DNA of 50,324 bases from Tubiluchus corallicola. Its lineage: Eukaryota > Priapulida > Priapulimorpha > Priapulimorphida > Tubiluchidae. The number at the start of each line of letters is the position of its first letter. Within the stretch, counting starts at the first letter, position 1. Under the pieces are notes generated by a model. That model searched no databases. It worked only from the letters and a program-made list of their open reading frames with translations, and was not told the DNA's origin. The stretch is taken from NCBI GenBank assembly GCA_030141605.1, contig JAQGDQ010001275.1, positions 1 through 50,324 of the forward strand, given 5' to 3'. Shown here in pieces: positions 1-11,200 of this stretch. The position numbers were made by a program, and so were the translations under genes.

Positions 1-19
1 GCAGCAGCAATAGCAGCAA

Positions 20-79
<60 letters not shown>

Positions 80-83
80 CAAT

Positions 84-115
<32 letters not shown>

Positions 116-130
116 CAGTAGCATGCTGCT

Positions 131-181
<51 letters not shown>

Positions 182-199
182 TTGCAGTAGCAGCAGTAG

Positions 200-284
<85 letters not shown>

Positions 285-390
285 CAGTAGCAGCAGCAGT
301 AGCAGCAGTAGTAGTAGTAGTAGTAGCAGTAGCAGTAGTAGCAGTAGTAGTAGTAGTAGTGGTAGCAGTAGTAGTAATAGTAATTTATTG
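1..390. repeat. Expanded CAG/GCA then AGT triplet microsatellite
   Basis: Nearly uninterrupted GCA/CAG triplets run to about position 300 and grade into AGT/AGC triplets. The tract lies just inside intron 1 of the minus-strand gene G0. Short orthologous tracts occur at the same place beside E1 of G1 (16269-16320), G2 (30357-30420) and G3 (41010-41073), so this is a local expansion of a shared seed of about 60 bp. No coding role is seen. Confidence 0.95.
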
Positions 391-465
391 CCAAAAACCA
401 AATAAATTCGACATTCACAAAAATTAGGCATCAAAAGTAAACATTAAACCAGTACATGTGCTTAC

Positions 466-528
466 GTAGTTCAAAAGTAAAATCGTCCATACTATAAACT
501 TCATCATTGCAGAAAGTATGCAACACAT
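466..528 (-). CDS. G0: exon 1 (signal peptide) of a fibrinogen-related gene running off the left edge
   Basis: This 63-nt exon encodes 21 residues beginning [14 protein letters not shown] and ending in LLLNY, then a GTAAGC donor on the minus strand. It matches E1 of G1, G2 and G3 in length, start codon and donor position, and carries the same upstream promoter block. The rest of the gene should lie to the left of the window. Between the exon and the edge there is only intron 1, with the expanded triplet repeat. Whether G0 is a working gene cannot be judged here. Confidence 0.7.
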
Positions 529-735
529 GCTGTCTGTTTGAATGCTTTATGCTTTCTAGACGACTAAGTGTGAGGAGTTGCTTCTTTTATTTAGGCCTCG
601 GGTTTTGATGTTTAAATAATTAAACACTTATTGGCGCCATAGAAACTCTTGAGTTACATTTCATTTCGCTTTTAATGACACTTTCCGGTATTTGACATAT
701 CTAAATAAGTTAATGCTTGTCCAAATATCCGTAAT
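529..735 (-). promoter_or_regulatory. G0 core promoter, conserved across the array
   Basis: Reading upstream from the ATG on the minus strand there is a TATA-like CTAAATAAAAG (plus-strand 584-594), 56 nt from the ATG, and a CCAAT box (plus ATTGG near 630-634). Both are at the same spacing in G1, G2 and G3. Homology stops abruptly near 736, where the P1 intron sequence begins, so the distal part of this promoter has been replaced. Confidence 0.55.
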
Positions 736-1900
736 AGAGGATGTTCTTCATAGTGGCCCCCTTAATTTTCATGTGCATACAATTTGTAAATATTTATTTT
801 ACAATAATCACAAAGATTTCATATGGTTTATCTGCGTGATTGATTTATAAATTCTTATACAAGTGTCTTTTTCTGCTTATCAGTCGTAATCTTACACACT
901 TTTAGATGATCAACATTTTTATTTTACTAACCTGTCGACCTGTTAAAATGACTGCATCTAACGGTCATCAGGAGAGTTCAAATTCACAAACTTTATACAG
1001 ATTCACTGATAATGCTCTGTATACAGTAAGACTGCATGTAACGGATATAAAATTTTAAGACGAATTTTCAGCTTTATTTATGAGGAGTGTTTTCTTGTGG
1101 TTTAAGAAAGTATTTACTAAGCATAAATCGTTATCTATTCTACAGTTACATGCTAAATGGTTTATTACGTAGAATTACCAGAAGACTGTGCAGCACTGAG
1201 AGAATTGGGATTTGACCAAAATGGAATTTATACGACAAAGCCTCGCTTTAGTGAAGAACCAATAGAAGTTTTTTGTGACATGGAGACAGATGGGGGTGGA
1301 TGGACGGTAAATACCTTGTCTTTACCATTAAAAGCATAGTAGAGGGTGAATTAATTAGCCAAGCTATCAGATATGTTTTAACATAACATAACATAAGTCA
1401 CATGACTGGGAGCCTTCAAAATGGGGGGGACAGAGAGACTGAGGTAGTCGGAATTGGAGTTGAGCATTGAATCCTTTGATGTCAAGTAGGTGGCGAGGTG
1501 TGGATACTTTACCAACTGGGCTTAAGCTCTCTGAGTCAGTGATTATTAATTAAGTAATTTCTCATATCTTTCACCTTGAGTGGCATTGACCTTGTTTAGG
1601 GCAGTTTGTAAACAAATTTATAGAAAGAATAGACACGCACGCACAAGTGGTTTTTGTTGTTGTGGCTAATTTTTGGTTTATTTTATAGGTAGTTGCCTGC
1701 ATTATTACAATGGAATGCGCTTTACTACCATAGATCGGGATAACGACAATTGGCCGGACGGAAATTGTGCCGTGTTGTATAATCATCACGCGGGCTGGTG
1801 GTATAATAATTGCGCAACCTGCGTTTACAATAGTTATTCACGAATAGAACTGAAAGTACGACCGTTAAATTTTGCTAAAAACAGAAAATCAAAAATTTAA
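736..1900 (+). pseudogene. P1: inverted fibrinogen-related gene relic with exons E4 and E7 only
   Basis: This is the only plus-strand member. E4 is 1173-1306 (134 nt; [24 protein letters not shown]) with AG and GT sites intact. E7 is 1689-1900 ([18 protein letters not shown], stop at 1898-1900). Bases 736-1172 match the E3-E4 intron of G1. E1, E2, E3, E5 and E6 are missing. Near 1350 the sequence switches from the E4-E5 intron straight to the E6-E7 intron, so one deletion removed E5 and E6. E4 ends in phase 0 while E7 needs phase 1, so joining them shifts the frame and soon meets a stop. ATTAAA at 1948-1953 could be the old polyadenylation signal. The E7 sequence is closest to that of G3. Confidence 0.8.
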
Positions 1901-2216
1901 ATAAGTTAAATGTACGTCGCCTTAATCCATAAGCATAAATGGCAAAAATTAAACATGATCTAAATTCTAATTTGTAATGCCACTTAAAGCTTACTTTTTA
2001 ATAATAATGTAGCGCATATAATAACTGTTTTTATAATAATAGAATGTGCGTAGTCTTGTTAATTTTTTTTCCGATTACGTTGGTGCTTTTGTTATTATTG
2101 GGAGAGGTTAAGCCTACTGTGTAAAAGAGTTTGTTTAAATTACGTATTCTATAAAGAAATACTGCCAAATCTGTATAATCAGAAAAAACTGTTCAATTTT
2201 AACAGAAACTTCAAAG

Positions 2217-2577
2217 TCTTTATTATTAAAACAACACAACTTCAATTTACAACTATTTAAAAAACCGTGTCCCAAACGTTTCAACTGCAGTCATCATCAG
2301 TGATAGACTTATATAAATAAACAAACAGTTTTATAGCCAGAACCTACAGTACAGAAAATTAAGCTCATGTAGTTACAGGGAAGTACATACATATATTATT
2401 GTATATATTTTCTGTACTATAAAGCCTACCTGTAAAACTGGTTGTTTGTTTGTATAAGTCTATTAGTCTTATAAGTCTATTACTGGTGATGATTGCAAGC
2501 TGCAGTTGAAACGTTTGGACACGTTTTTTAAACAGTTGTAAATTAAAATTTTAATAAAAGTTGTGTTGTTCTAATAA
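2217..2577. mobile_element. Palindromic (MITE/foldback-like) element, copy 1
   Basis: The left arm starts near AACAACACAACTTCAATTTAC and runs through CAAACGTTTCAACTGCAG to TACAGAAAAT. The right arm repeats the same words in reverse complement: ATTTTCTGTA, CTGCAGTTGAAACGTTTG, GTTGTGTTGTT. Arms are about 150 bp around an AT-rich centre. Copies sit at the same place downstream of every gene. No transposase is seen. Confidence 0.75.
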
Positions 2578-3187
2578 GAAAAATACTGATTTTTAGATTA
2601 AGGCAAATTTGCTTAGCTATATTGTAATCATGTGTAATCGTTCATGTTGGAGAAATAAATTAAGTAAGTTAAAAGCATTGTTAAAGTGTTTGTGAAGTTT
2701 CCTTAGATTTCACAATCACAAAATCATATCGTGTGACTTAATATATTACTGTCAAACACCCCGCAAATAATTTTGCATTTAATGCACGAATACTCGATAT
2801 TGCATGAACATTCTACATAGTGTTCGTTTATTAATTATTTAAAGCAAAGCCAGCTTTTAGTGAAATAAAGTTATAGCCAGAGTACAACGGAATGATGTCA
2901 GAACAATGTAATACGTGAGCAGTTTTCCAAGTGAGAATCTTTTAAAATGTAACCTTCAATGAATCTGCAGCCGCTCCGTATGGTGGAGGCGACCCCAAAA
3001 GTCATTTTCATTGGCGCATAACGCCAATTACCCTTTTTCTAAACATATGTTGACTATATTTATACATCTTTCTCTGTATCTCCTTTCAAAGAGTCCCACT
3101 AGGCATCGAATTTCGAGAAAACAAGGAGTTGGGTCCATGAAAGCGCCGTGCGGGACGCAGCGAATTCTGATTGCGCCTTCAGACGAA

Positions 3188-3277
3188 GAGACTTCTCTCG
3201 CAACTTGTTGCGCAATTTCTGTCTAAGAAATATTGCTAAGCCATTCATACGTTGCAACAAGTTGCGAGAAGTTTGTA
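3188..3277. repeat. Hairpin with ~24-bp arms, diverged copy
   Basis: The left arm 3188-3211 (GAGACTTCTCTCGCAACTTG...) pairs with the right arm 3254-3277 (GCAACAAGTTGCGAGAAG...), with a few mismatches at the outer end. This is the inverted-module counterpart of the perfect hairpins at 7057-7156 and 21164-21263. Confidence 0.7.
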
Positions 3278-3617
3278 CAATGGGACGCTCCATAAAAAGT
3301 CTATTACATCCACCATTGAATGGGCTATCCAAAAACTCTAAGCATGCTTCATTGCCGATCTCAATAAAAGGTTTGCAAACAAATACGGGCAAAAAAGCCA
3401 TTTAGGAGGTTTATCGCCCCCTCCGATCGAGCAAAATGGATACTCCATTCAATAATGTTTTGCAATAGCAATTTAAGACAAACAATTCTCTATCAGGTAC
3501 AGTATAGGGCCTTTAAAGAATTTTCAATGGGCGCCTCTTTCTCTGTAATCACGCGCTACGCCCAATGTGAGAATATCAAAGAATGCACGAAGTATGTTGT
3601 CAAATCTTGGAACTCAC

Positions 3618-3812
3618 CTATCGTGAGTTCAATGTCAAGGCTCTTGGGCCTAACAGCAATTTGAGTTAGCCCAAAATAGATAAACATTTTACCTAACGCA
3701 GCTAAAGCCCTTGTATCTTTCGGGCAATTGGTGATGTAGTTTCTAAATGGATAGCAGCAGGTATTACTGTCATATATCAGCGCTGTATCCATATTGTCAC
3801 GCAGACTAACAA
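3618..3812 (-). pseudogene. Copy of an unknown 195-bp exon with a damaged acceptor
   Basis: The open frame reads NMDTALIYDSNTCCYPF ... ALGKMFIYFGLTQIAVRPKS and matches the intact exon at 44006-44200 residue by residue over the same 195-nt length. The donor is excellent (G|GTGAGT). The acceptor that reads GGCAG in the intact copy is GGCGG here, so the AG is lost. I do not recognise the protein. Confidence 0.5.
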
Positions 3813-4494
3813 CCGCCAAAATTTACAGCAAAAGTTTAAGAATAAGAAAGTACAATATAAATAAACTACTACTTAAAGCATCAAGTCCATTATAAGCAGT
3901 ACAAAAGTAGATTCGTGTTAGCTCAAACCAATACAAAAATATTTAGAATAAAAGCAAGTTAAACACGGTTATATACTTAACTTTTTACCTCAAATCAATA
4001 CAAAAATACTAAGAATAAAAGCAAGCTAAACACGATGATATACAGTACTTGTAACACCAAATAGTTTCACAAGCTAATAGTTCCACCACCAATACGAGGC
4101 ACAATAGAAGGTTATACCAAGAAAACATTTTTTTCAACTTCCTCTCAGAGTCAAAATGGCAAGTGGCCCCGAACAATAAAGCTTTCACTCCTTATAACAG
4201 CCTGTTCGTGACTGAGTCTTGCACCAACGTTTGGCTTAATGTTGTTATAAGATGCGTTATTGTGCTACAGACAGTAGACCTGGGGAAGGGGGGGGCTAGT
4301 TGGTGTTGCTATAACTAGTTTGCAATCTAGGCCCAACTAAATATGCATCTGGCTAGCTTTGTAAAAGTACATGGTTCTCAAATCTCATTGACTGACTACC
4401 GAACCAATCCCTAGGCTATACCAGTTACTTTCATATTATTAAACAACTACATGCAGTCAATCAACAATGTCAAAACCCACCACGGGTTCAAAAA

Positions 4495-4640
4495 TTTAGT
4501 TAGTTTTTTCTGTTCACACAGAGTGGTGTGAACAGACCATTTTGCAACGCGTGTGTCGCGAGGACGTGGGGCACGTGACATCAAGAAAGTTTCTGATTAG
4601 CCATGATCATTTGGCGAGTGGAAACTTTTTGTTCTAGTTC
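4495..4640 (+). promoter_or_regulatory. Promoter-like repeated block with 26-bp palindrome and E-box (copy 1)
   Basis: The block contains CTGTTCACAC/GTGTGAACAG (4510-4519 and 4526-4535), a GGCACGTGACATC E-box near 4570 and a region resembling a CCAAT box. It recurs at 19460-19640 and 42110-42245. No gene start is proven downstream, so a promoter role is inference. Confidence 0.35.
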
Positions 4641-5290
4641 GAGGCTACAGCTCCGACGACGGCACCATTTGCGGCGATCTATACATCAAACGAAAGGTCT
4701 CGATCCAGTGTCGTGCCATTGGGGGCTTATTTTTCGAATCGGGCCCACCGGGACGAACAGAGGTGGGCGAAAAACCTCCAAAAATGGCCATTTTCGGCCG
4801 TTTTTTGCAAAACTTATGCGCCTGAGATCTGGAGAACTGGAACGGGCCATGGATGGTGCTGGCTATAGATAGATAGCCCGTTCAGCGATGGGTGTAGTAG
4901 GTGCATTTAGAATTCGCGAGAGGGCCACGGCGCCCCGCAACGGCCGTTTTCCCGGACCCAGCTCGCGATTTTTTCGAAATGTTGACCAAACAGCATACGG
5001 AAAAAACGTTCTAGCCGCGCCTGGTGGAACTTTAGGAAGGAGATATATGGCTCTTTAGAAAGAGGAAGAAAAGAGCTATACGATGATGTAGGTTATATTT
5101 TACGATAGGTCCATCAAGAGGAGTATCGACGAGTTAATTAGGTGTTTATTTTCGGCAATTTTCACTTAGAAAACTGCTGACGCAAAGCCATTATTCTGAC
5201 GTCACCATTATGCTCTGTCTATTAACTTATAACTCATAATTCAGTAAAAGCTGTTGCTACTGGCTTTGCGTTAGGTAAGTAAACAAACAT
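4640..5290. other. GC-richer intergenic block, diverged relative of the hairpin block
   Basis: It shares short words with the blocks at 6.9-7.4, 21.0-21.5 and 45.1-45.6 kb (TAGCCCGTTCA, GTAGTAGGTGCATTTA, AAAACTGCTGACG) but lacks the hairpin and is more GC-rich. A CRE-like TGACGTCA lies near 5200. The open frame at 4603-4872 has no recognisable domain and I do not call it a gene. Confidence 0.45.
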
Positions 5291-5905
5291 TTGCCGATTA
5301 TCAGGACCATACACCGCCAATATTTAAAAGACTAAACTGCCATTTTCATGTACAAATCCTCTCATAAATTATTGCCTCCCTTATTTACTGATTATTTTTG
5401 TTTGGATGCTGAGATACATAATTACGGCACACGTTATAGGCTGCACTATCACTACATACAGTGCAACACTAATGCTACAAAATTTTCTATTAAATACAAT
5501 GGCTCTTACATATGGAATTCAATTGCTCCAGCTATTAAAAATGCCAACTCGCTCTCCGTATTTAAAAAACATATAAATTAAACTTACTTGAAACATATAA
5601 CTGATGACTCAATCATGATTTGTTGTTTTTCATTTTCAAAAACTTGTATAGTATAATAACATTTTTGTTACTTCCCACCCGTATTTATATTTGTATATAT
5701 TGTAATATTGTATCTGTATATATTGTAATTTTTTTCGTAAGTAAGTCTAGTGGCCTACCATAAGCTAGCTTCTTAGGTCTCTAGCGCAGTATTCATGAAT
5801 TGTACCATATTTTTGTATTAACAAAACCTGATTATCGTGCACATGTAATGTAATGTATATGTTTATTGCGAAATAAACCTATTAAAATCTAAATCTAAAG
5901 ATGTT
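5290..5905 (+). mobile_element. 3' end of a non-LTR retrotransposon (LINE)
   Basis: The frame 5348-5581 carries the pattern of the extreme C-terminus of LINE ORF2: LPPLFTDYF, IHNYGTRY, FSIKYNGSYIWNSI, SLSVFKKH, then a stop. A 3' UTR of about 300 bp follows, with AATAAA near 5872 and a terminal TCTAAATCTAAA repeat typical of LINE 3' ends. It is 5'-truncated, with no reverse transcriptase core. It sits at the centre of the large inverted duplication between P1 and G1. Confidence 0.7.
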
Positions 5906-7056
5906 CGCACATCTTCGATTATGAGTGTATTTATACGCAAAATTTTTTGCAGGGCATTTGCTAGTACTTAATATTTTTGTATTGATTTGAGCTAATAAGT
6001 TAAGTATATCATCGTTTTTAGCTTGCTTTTATTCTTTATATTTTTGTAAGGATACAGCGCTGATGCACGAAAGATACAAAAACAAGGGCTTTAGCCGTGT
6101 TAGGTAAAGTGTATATCTATTTTGGGCTAACTCAAATTGCTGTCAGGCCAAAGAGCATGCGTGCATTCTTTGATATGCTCACATTGGGCGCGTGCTTACA
6201 GACGCCCTATACTGTATCTGATAAAGAATTGTTTAACTTAAGCTGATATTGTAAAACATCGAATGGAGAATACATTTTGTATGCATTTTTGATTTTCTTA
6301 TCTTAATCCTTATTTAGCATGTCATTAATGAATCCATTGTGTGCTTGATGTGTTGTGAAAGGAAAAAACACAAAAAGAAATCTTTAGTCTAATTTTGCAC
6401 TTACGAAAAATTAGATGATATTAGAATTGAAGACGTTTTGACAGTGTATCTTTTATCTAATCTAATTTGATGTAATCTAGTAATCTATCTATTATTTAGT
6501 CTAGCATCTATCTAATTTTTTGTACTTTCTGTTTACCTAAACACGTAACCGATCAAAAACAAATAACACAAGTTCTCGTCTGCACGATTGTATTTGAATT
6601 AAACATCTTAGCTCTACGAGGCTTCATCGTCCCTTTGCTAAATCCCCACAACAGTTTACATTAGAGAAGGAACACCAGAGTAGTTAAGTATAAAAAATTA
6701 ATTTTAATCTTTTTATAAAACTTATTGCTTACATAACGGAACAGCCAATCACATGGCACAGAGAGAGCTAATCCGTGTATCTCTTATTTTAGCTATAGAA
6801 GGAGCCACGGCCACATTACAGTTTCAAGTGACAGGTATCACTGCATTTCGCCAGTTTTTAGTTTTGTTAAATATTAATTTATTCTGTTCTATTCTATATT
6901 TTTCGAATCGGAATCACCGAACGAAAAATGGCTATTTTTGCCCGTTTTTGTTTGCGAACCTTTTATTGAGACCGGAAATAAAGCATGGCGGTGCTTACGG
7001 TTTTTGGATAGCCCGTTCAATGGTGGATGTAGTAGGTACATTTATGGAGGGTCCTG

Positions 7057-7156
7057 ACGTAGAGACTTCTCTCGCAACTTGTTGCATCGTATGAATGGCT
7101 TGGCAATTTTTCTTACAGAGAAGTTGCGCAACAAGTTGCGAGAGAAGTCTCTACGT
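7057..7156. repeat. Perfect 29-bp-arm hairpin
   Basis: Arms 7057-7085 and 7128-7156 are exact reverse complements (outer end ACGTAGAGAC, inner end CAACTTGTTGC) around a 42-nt loop. The loop sequence (ATGAATGGCTTGGCAATTTT) is also conserved among copies. Confidence 0.85.
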
Positions 7157-7779
7157 CTCTTCATCTGAAAGCACAATCAGAATTCGCTGCGTCCCGCACG
7201 GCACTTTCAAGGACCCAACTCCTTGTTTTCTCGAAATTCGACGCCTAGTGGGACTCTTTGAAAGGAGATACATAGAAAGATGTATAAATATATTCAACAC
7301 ATGTTTGGAAGAGGGTAATTGGGCTTATGCGCCAATGAAAGTGACTTTTGGGGTCGCCTCCACCATATGGAGCGGCTGCAGGTTCATTGAAGGTTACATT
7401 TTAAAAGATTCTCACTTGGAAAACTGCTGACGTATTACATTGTACTGACACCATTCCGTTGTACTCTGGCTATAACTTTATTTCACTAAAAGGTGCTGCT
7501 GGCTTTGCTTTAAATAATTAATAAACGAACACTATGTAAAATGTTCGTGCAATATTGAGAATACGTGCATTCAATGCAAAATTATTTGCGGGGTGTTTGA
7601 AAGCAATATATCAAGTCACACAATGTGATTTTGTGATTGTGAAATCTAAGGAAACTGCACAAACACTTTAACAATGCTTTTAACTTGCTTAATTTATTTC
7701 TTCAACATCAACGATTACACATGATTACAATGTAGCTAAGCAAATTTGCCTTAATCTAAAAATCAGTATCTTTCTTATT

Positions 7780-7950
7780 AGAACAACACAACTTTTATCA
7801 AAATTTTAATTTACAACTGTTTTTTCGTACCGTAGGTTGTCGCTATGAAATTGTTTGTTTATTTATATAAGTCTATCACTGATGATGATTGCAGTTGAAA
7901 TAGTTGTAAATTGAAGTTGTGTTGTTTTAATTATAAAGGCTTTGAAGTTT
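7780..7950. mobile_element. Palindromic element, internally deleted copy
   Basis: Both outer ends (TTAGAACAACACAACTTTTA and TTGAAGTTGTGTTGTTTTAA) are present, but most of the left arm and the centre seen in the other copies are gone. The element is reduced to about 170 bp. Confidence 0.65.
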
Positions 7951-8256
7951 CTGCTAAAATTGAACAGTTTTTCCTCATTATACAGATTAGGCAGTATTTC
8001 TTTATAGAATACGTAATGGAAACAAAATCTTTTACATAGTAAGCTTAACCTTTCCCAATAATAACAAAAAGCACCAACCTAATTGGAAATGAAATTAACA
8101 AGACTACGCACATTCTATTATTATAAAAACAGTTATTATATGCACTACATTATTATTAAAACGTAAGCTTTAAGTGGCATTACAAATTACAGTTTAGATC
8201 ATGCTTAATTTTTACCATTTATGCTTATGGATCAAGGTAACGTACATTTAACTTCT

Positions 8257-11200
8257 TTAAATTTTTGATTTTCTGTTTTTAGCAAAATGCAATAACGGTC
8301 GTATTTTCATCTCTACTGGCGAATGTGACGTGATAGAGAAGTGACCGCAATTACTATACCACCAGCCCTCGTTATCTCTACGCTCGACACAACAATTTAC
8401 AGTCGGTAAAATGTCGTTATCCCGATCTAAGGTACTAAAGCGCATTCTATTGTGATGAAACATGTTATCACCACCTATAAAATAAACCAAAAATTAACCA
8501 CAGCAGCAAATACACTTGTACATGCGAGTCTTTATTCTTCCTATAAATTTGTTTACAAACTGCCCTAAACAAGGCCAATGCCACTCAAGGTCATGGCGGA
8601 TATGAGAAATTAATTAATTAATAATCACTGACTTGGAAAGCTTAAGCCCAGTTGGTAAAGTGTTGACACCTCGCCACCTACTTGACATCAAAGGATTCTA
8701 TGCTCAACTCCGAATACCTCGGTCTCTCTGTCCCCCCTTTTGAAGGTTCCCAGTCATGTGACTTAACATATCTGATAGCTTGGCTAACTTGGCTGCTCGA
8801 CTTCACGTCCTCAGTGCCTACCTCTGTCCATTACAAGGGCAGGGTACAACGTCTGCTTATGGAGTTAATAATAGTTATAAAATGTCTTCAACTCATTAAC
8901 TTCCACTTCACAACTTAGAAATACAAGTCCACATAGACCAAACTTCTAACAAGAAACACTAAATACAATATCAGAAGCCAACTTTAGGCACAGTCACATG
9001 GCTTTTACAACCTGTTTTACCTGTTCATACTTTCGCATATAGACGGACTATAGCTATTCGTTACTGCCGTAGTTCTGGTAAACTCATTAAATACTTTTTT
9101 GTTATGCTGGGGGGCTTTTTCACTAAGATAACAACATCGTATTACATTCACTAAACTGTTGATAAGGATTCCGTTAATTAATTTAGACTAAATTATCTTT
9201 ACCTTGTAAAGTAATGCAATAAACTACTATTATTGCTATACATCAGAAAACTATTAGGCTATTATTGGAAAAACGTCATATTTTTACTTAGCTGCAGTAA
9301 TCTTCACCTGTTCATCTATTAATTATTTTTTTATTATTTGTTTCTCTTTGTTGTTCAACCAACCAATTAATTTCAGGTTTATCGCACCAGGTAGAGCCAG
9401 TTAGATTTGTCTTTTTGACATTTTACTTGGACGCATCCATTCCTTGGGGGCAGTATTCTTCACGGAGTGAAACTGATTCCCTTATTTGGGCACATTCACT
9501 ATGTGATTGAAATTTTAAGAAATCCACAAGCATAATGAGACAGTTGATAATTTTGCAAAGAAATGCTAAAAAAATTTTGGCTTTTGTGTCGAATAATTCT
9601 ACGAATTTTGTAACTCGCAAAGTTTCTGTTCGTCTTGCAACGTATTAAAACTAACTGTGAGTAAGAAAACGTAGTTCACTCTTCATTCATATAGCAGATC
9701 ATAAACTACTTACTTGTGTTGCCATGATGACCGTTGATATACAATATATAATCTTCCTGTTCAGGCCCAACCGTGAACTCGTCCCAGATAGAGTAAAAGT
9801 ATTTACCGGAACTAAGAATAACCCGGTCTTGGCGCACCTGCTGTGGCTTGTCTGAAGTGAGTTGATTTATTTTATCGTTACCTGTAATTTTAAAGTAAAT
9901 GACATCAAACCTTATGGAGAAATACCCAGGTGTCAATTTCAAATGTAGGTAAAAATGACACGGTAAAACGGACACAGAAAAAGATGCACAAATGCAAAAG
10001 AGGTAAAAGTGGCACAGAGAAAATAATAAGCTTAATAAAATATGTGCTTAGGTTTAGGGTTAAAATAGACATATGTTTTAGTTATTTTTTCTACCTCTGT
10101 CAAGAAAGTTATGCTTCAACACAGTTTTTGTGTTTGACTGTTTTAGTCTGTTATAGCAGTAAGCTTATTACTCAAAAACTACAGGACAGATTTCCAAGAA
10201 ATTGTTTCTCTTGATTTCCGCAATACTTTCCTTGTGGAAAAGGCGGGTGCTAAAAGGAGCGTTTTGCGCCCGTTCTTTTTTTCTCACAACATCACCGACT
10301 ACAAAAAATGTAGGATACGTAGCAAGGTGGGGGCGCTAGGGTGCGATCATGCAACGGTGAGAGGGTTCAAATTCTTGTAGAGTTCAAAGACTGTTAATTA
10401 ATGATCACCAATCTGACACTAACAATTAATAAAAGTTTTCAAATTACAACAAAATTGTCTAGTCAGAGATCGTCATAGCTGATTTAATTACTACCTACAG
10501 CCTAGAAAAAAGGCCAATGTTGTTATTTAATCTTTTAGCAGATAGATCATTTTGGCTGAAACAGGGGCGACTCTCGAAATGCTGAATGTATTATCGTGAA
10601 AATAACTAGTTTTCTGTATCTTTTATAATGTTGCATGTTTTGATAACGGGAGTGTCATGTTACGCACAACTAATGCAGAGAAAAAGACTTATTCTGGCGT
10701 AGTGCTGCAAATCAAACTCAATTTGATTCTTTGACAAAATTCGTTTATCTTTATTCCATCATGTCGAAAAAGGGATGTCGGCTCAGGAACGCAAAATTAT
10801 GTACAATTCGTAGCTCCTATTCATGAAATTAATTAAAGGTGTAGGGTGCCAGAAGTTTTTTTGCTGCTAGGCACCAGGAGCACTTGCTACGCTACTGAAA
10901 ACATTCGTAAAGCTCTCAAAGGAAGTGTTTAATACTTCTTTTTATTTTCTCGACCAGCAAAAAAATACGAGTTAGCTTTAGTTTTCCTGTACCATTTCTT
11001 ACCTGTGTCATTTCCACTTGTGTTATTGTACCGTCATGTGACGACCATGAAGCCCTCGTGAATGCTGCCAATCATAAATAACTTGATCTCTGCTCTGTTT
11101 AAAACTTAATACTTGTGAATGTTGCATGTGTTGGTGGCAATCACTGTGCTAATTTCAGTGATGATCGTTCATTTTTTAGTTTTTGAAATTTATTATCCTC

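Larger units (their letters stand above)
1901..4500 (-). other. Inverted copy of the gene-downstream intergenic module
   Basis: This stretch is the reverse complement, with gaps, of the sequence between about 42.5 and 46.66 kb and of parts of 5.9-8.25 kb. In order it holds the 3' flank of P1, a ~350-bp palindromic element, a conserved block ending in a GC-richer segment with a hairpin, one copy of the 195-bp exon, and a tail matching 33.4-33.7 kb and 43.5-43.75 kb. No intact gene is seen apart from the exon copy listed separately. Confidence 0.7.
5930..8256 (+). other. Intergenic module downstream of G1 (direct orientation)
   Basis: It starts with a deleted remnant of the 195-bp exon (about 6044-6170). 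This is followed by ATCTAATCTA-rich DNA (6420-6530), a conserved block with AGCTATAGAAGGAGCCAC (near 6790), the hairpin block, a conserved 3' flank and the 3' region of G1. The open frames at 6753-7094 and 7095-7430 run through the hairpin and are not supported as genes. Confidence 0.6.

Noticed and set aside
1307-1688. Splicing of P1 exon E4 directly to E7 as a short working gene
   Set aside because: Phases 0 and 1 do not match; the joined frame meets a stop after about 14 codons.
4603-4872. 89-codon frame in the GC-richer block
   Set aside because: Arg-rich translation without domain; corresponding blocks elsewhere are not open in this frame.
6753-7430. Frames of 113 and 111 codons downstream of G1
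   Set aside because: They cross the hairpin, abut at a stop and start, and the frame is not kept in the paralogous blocks.
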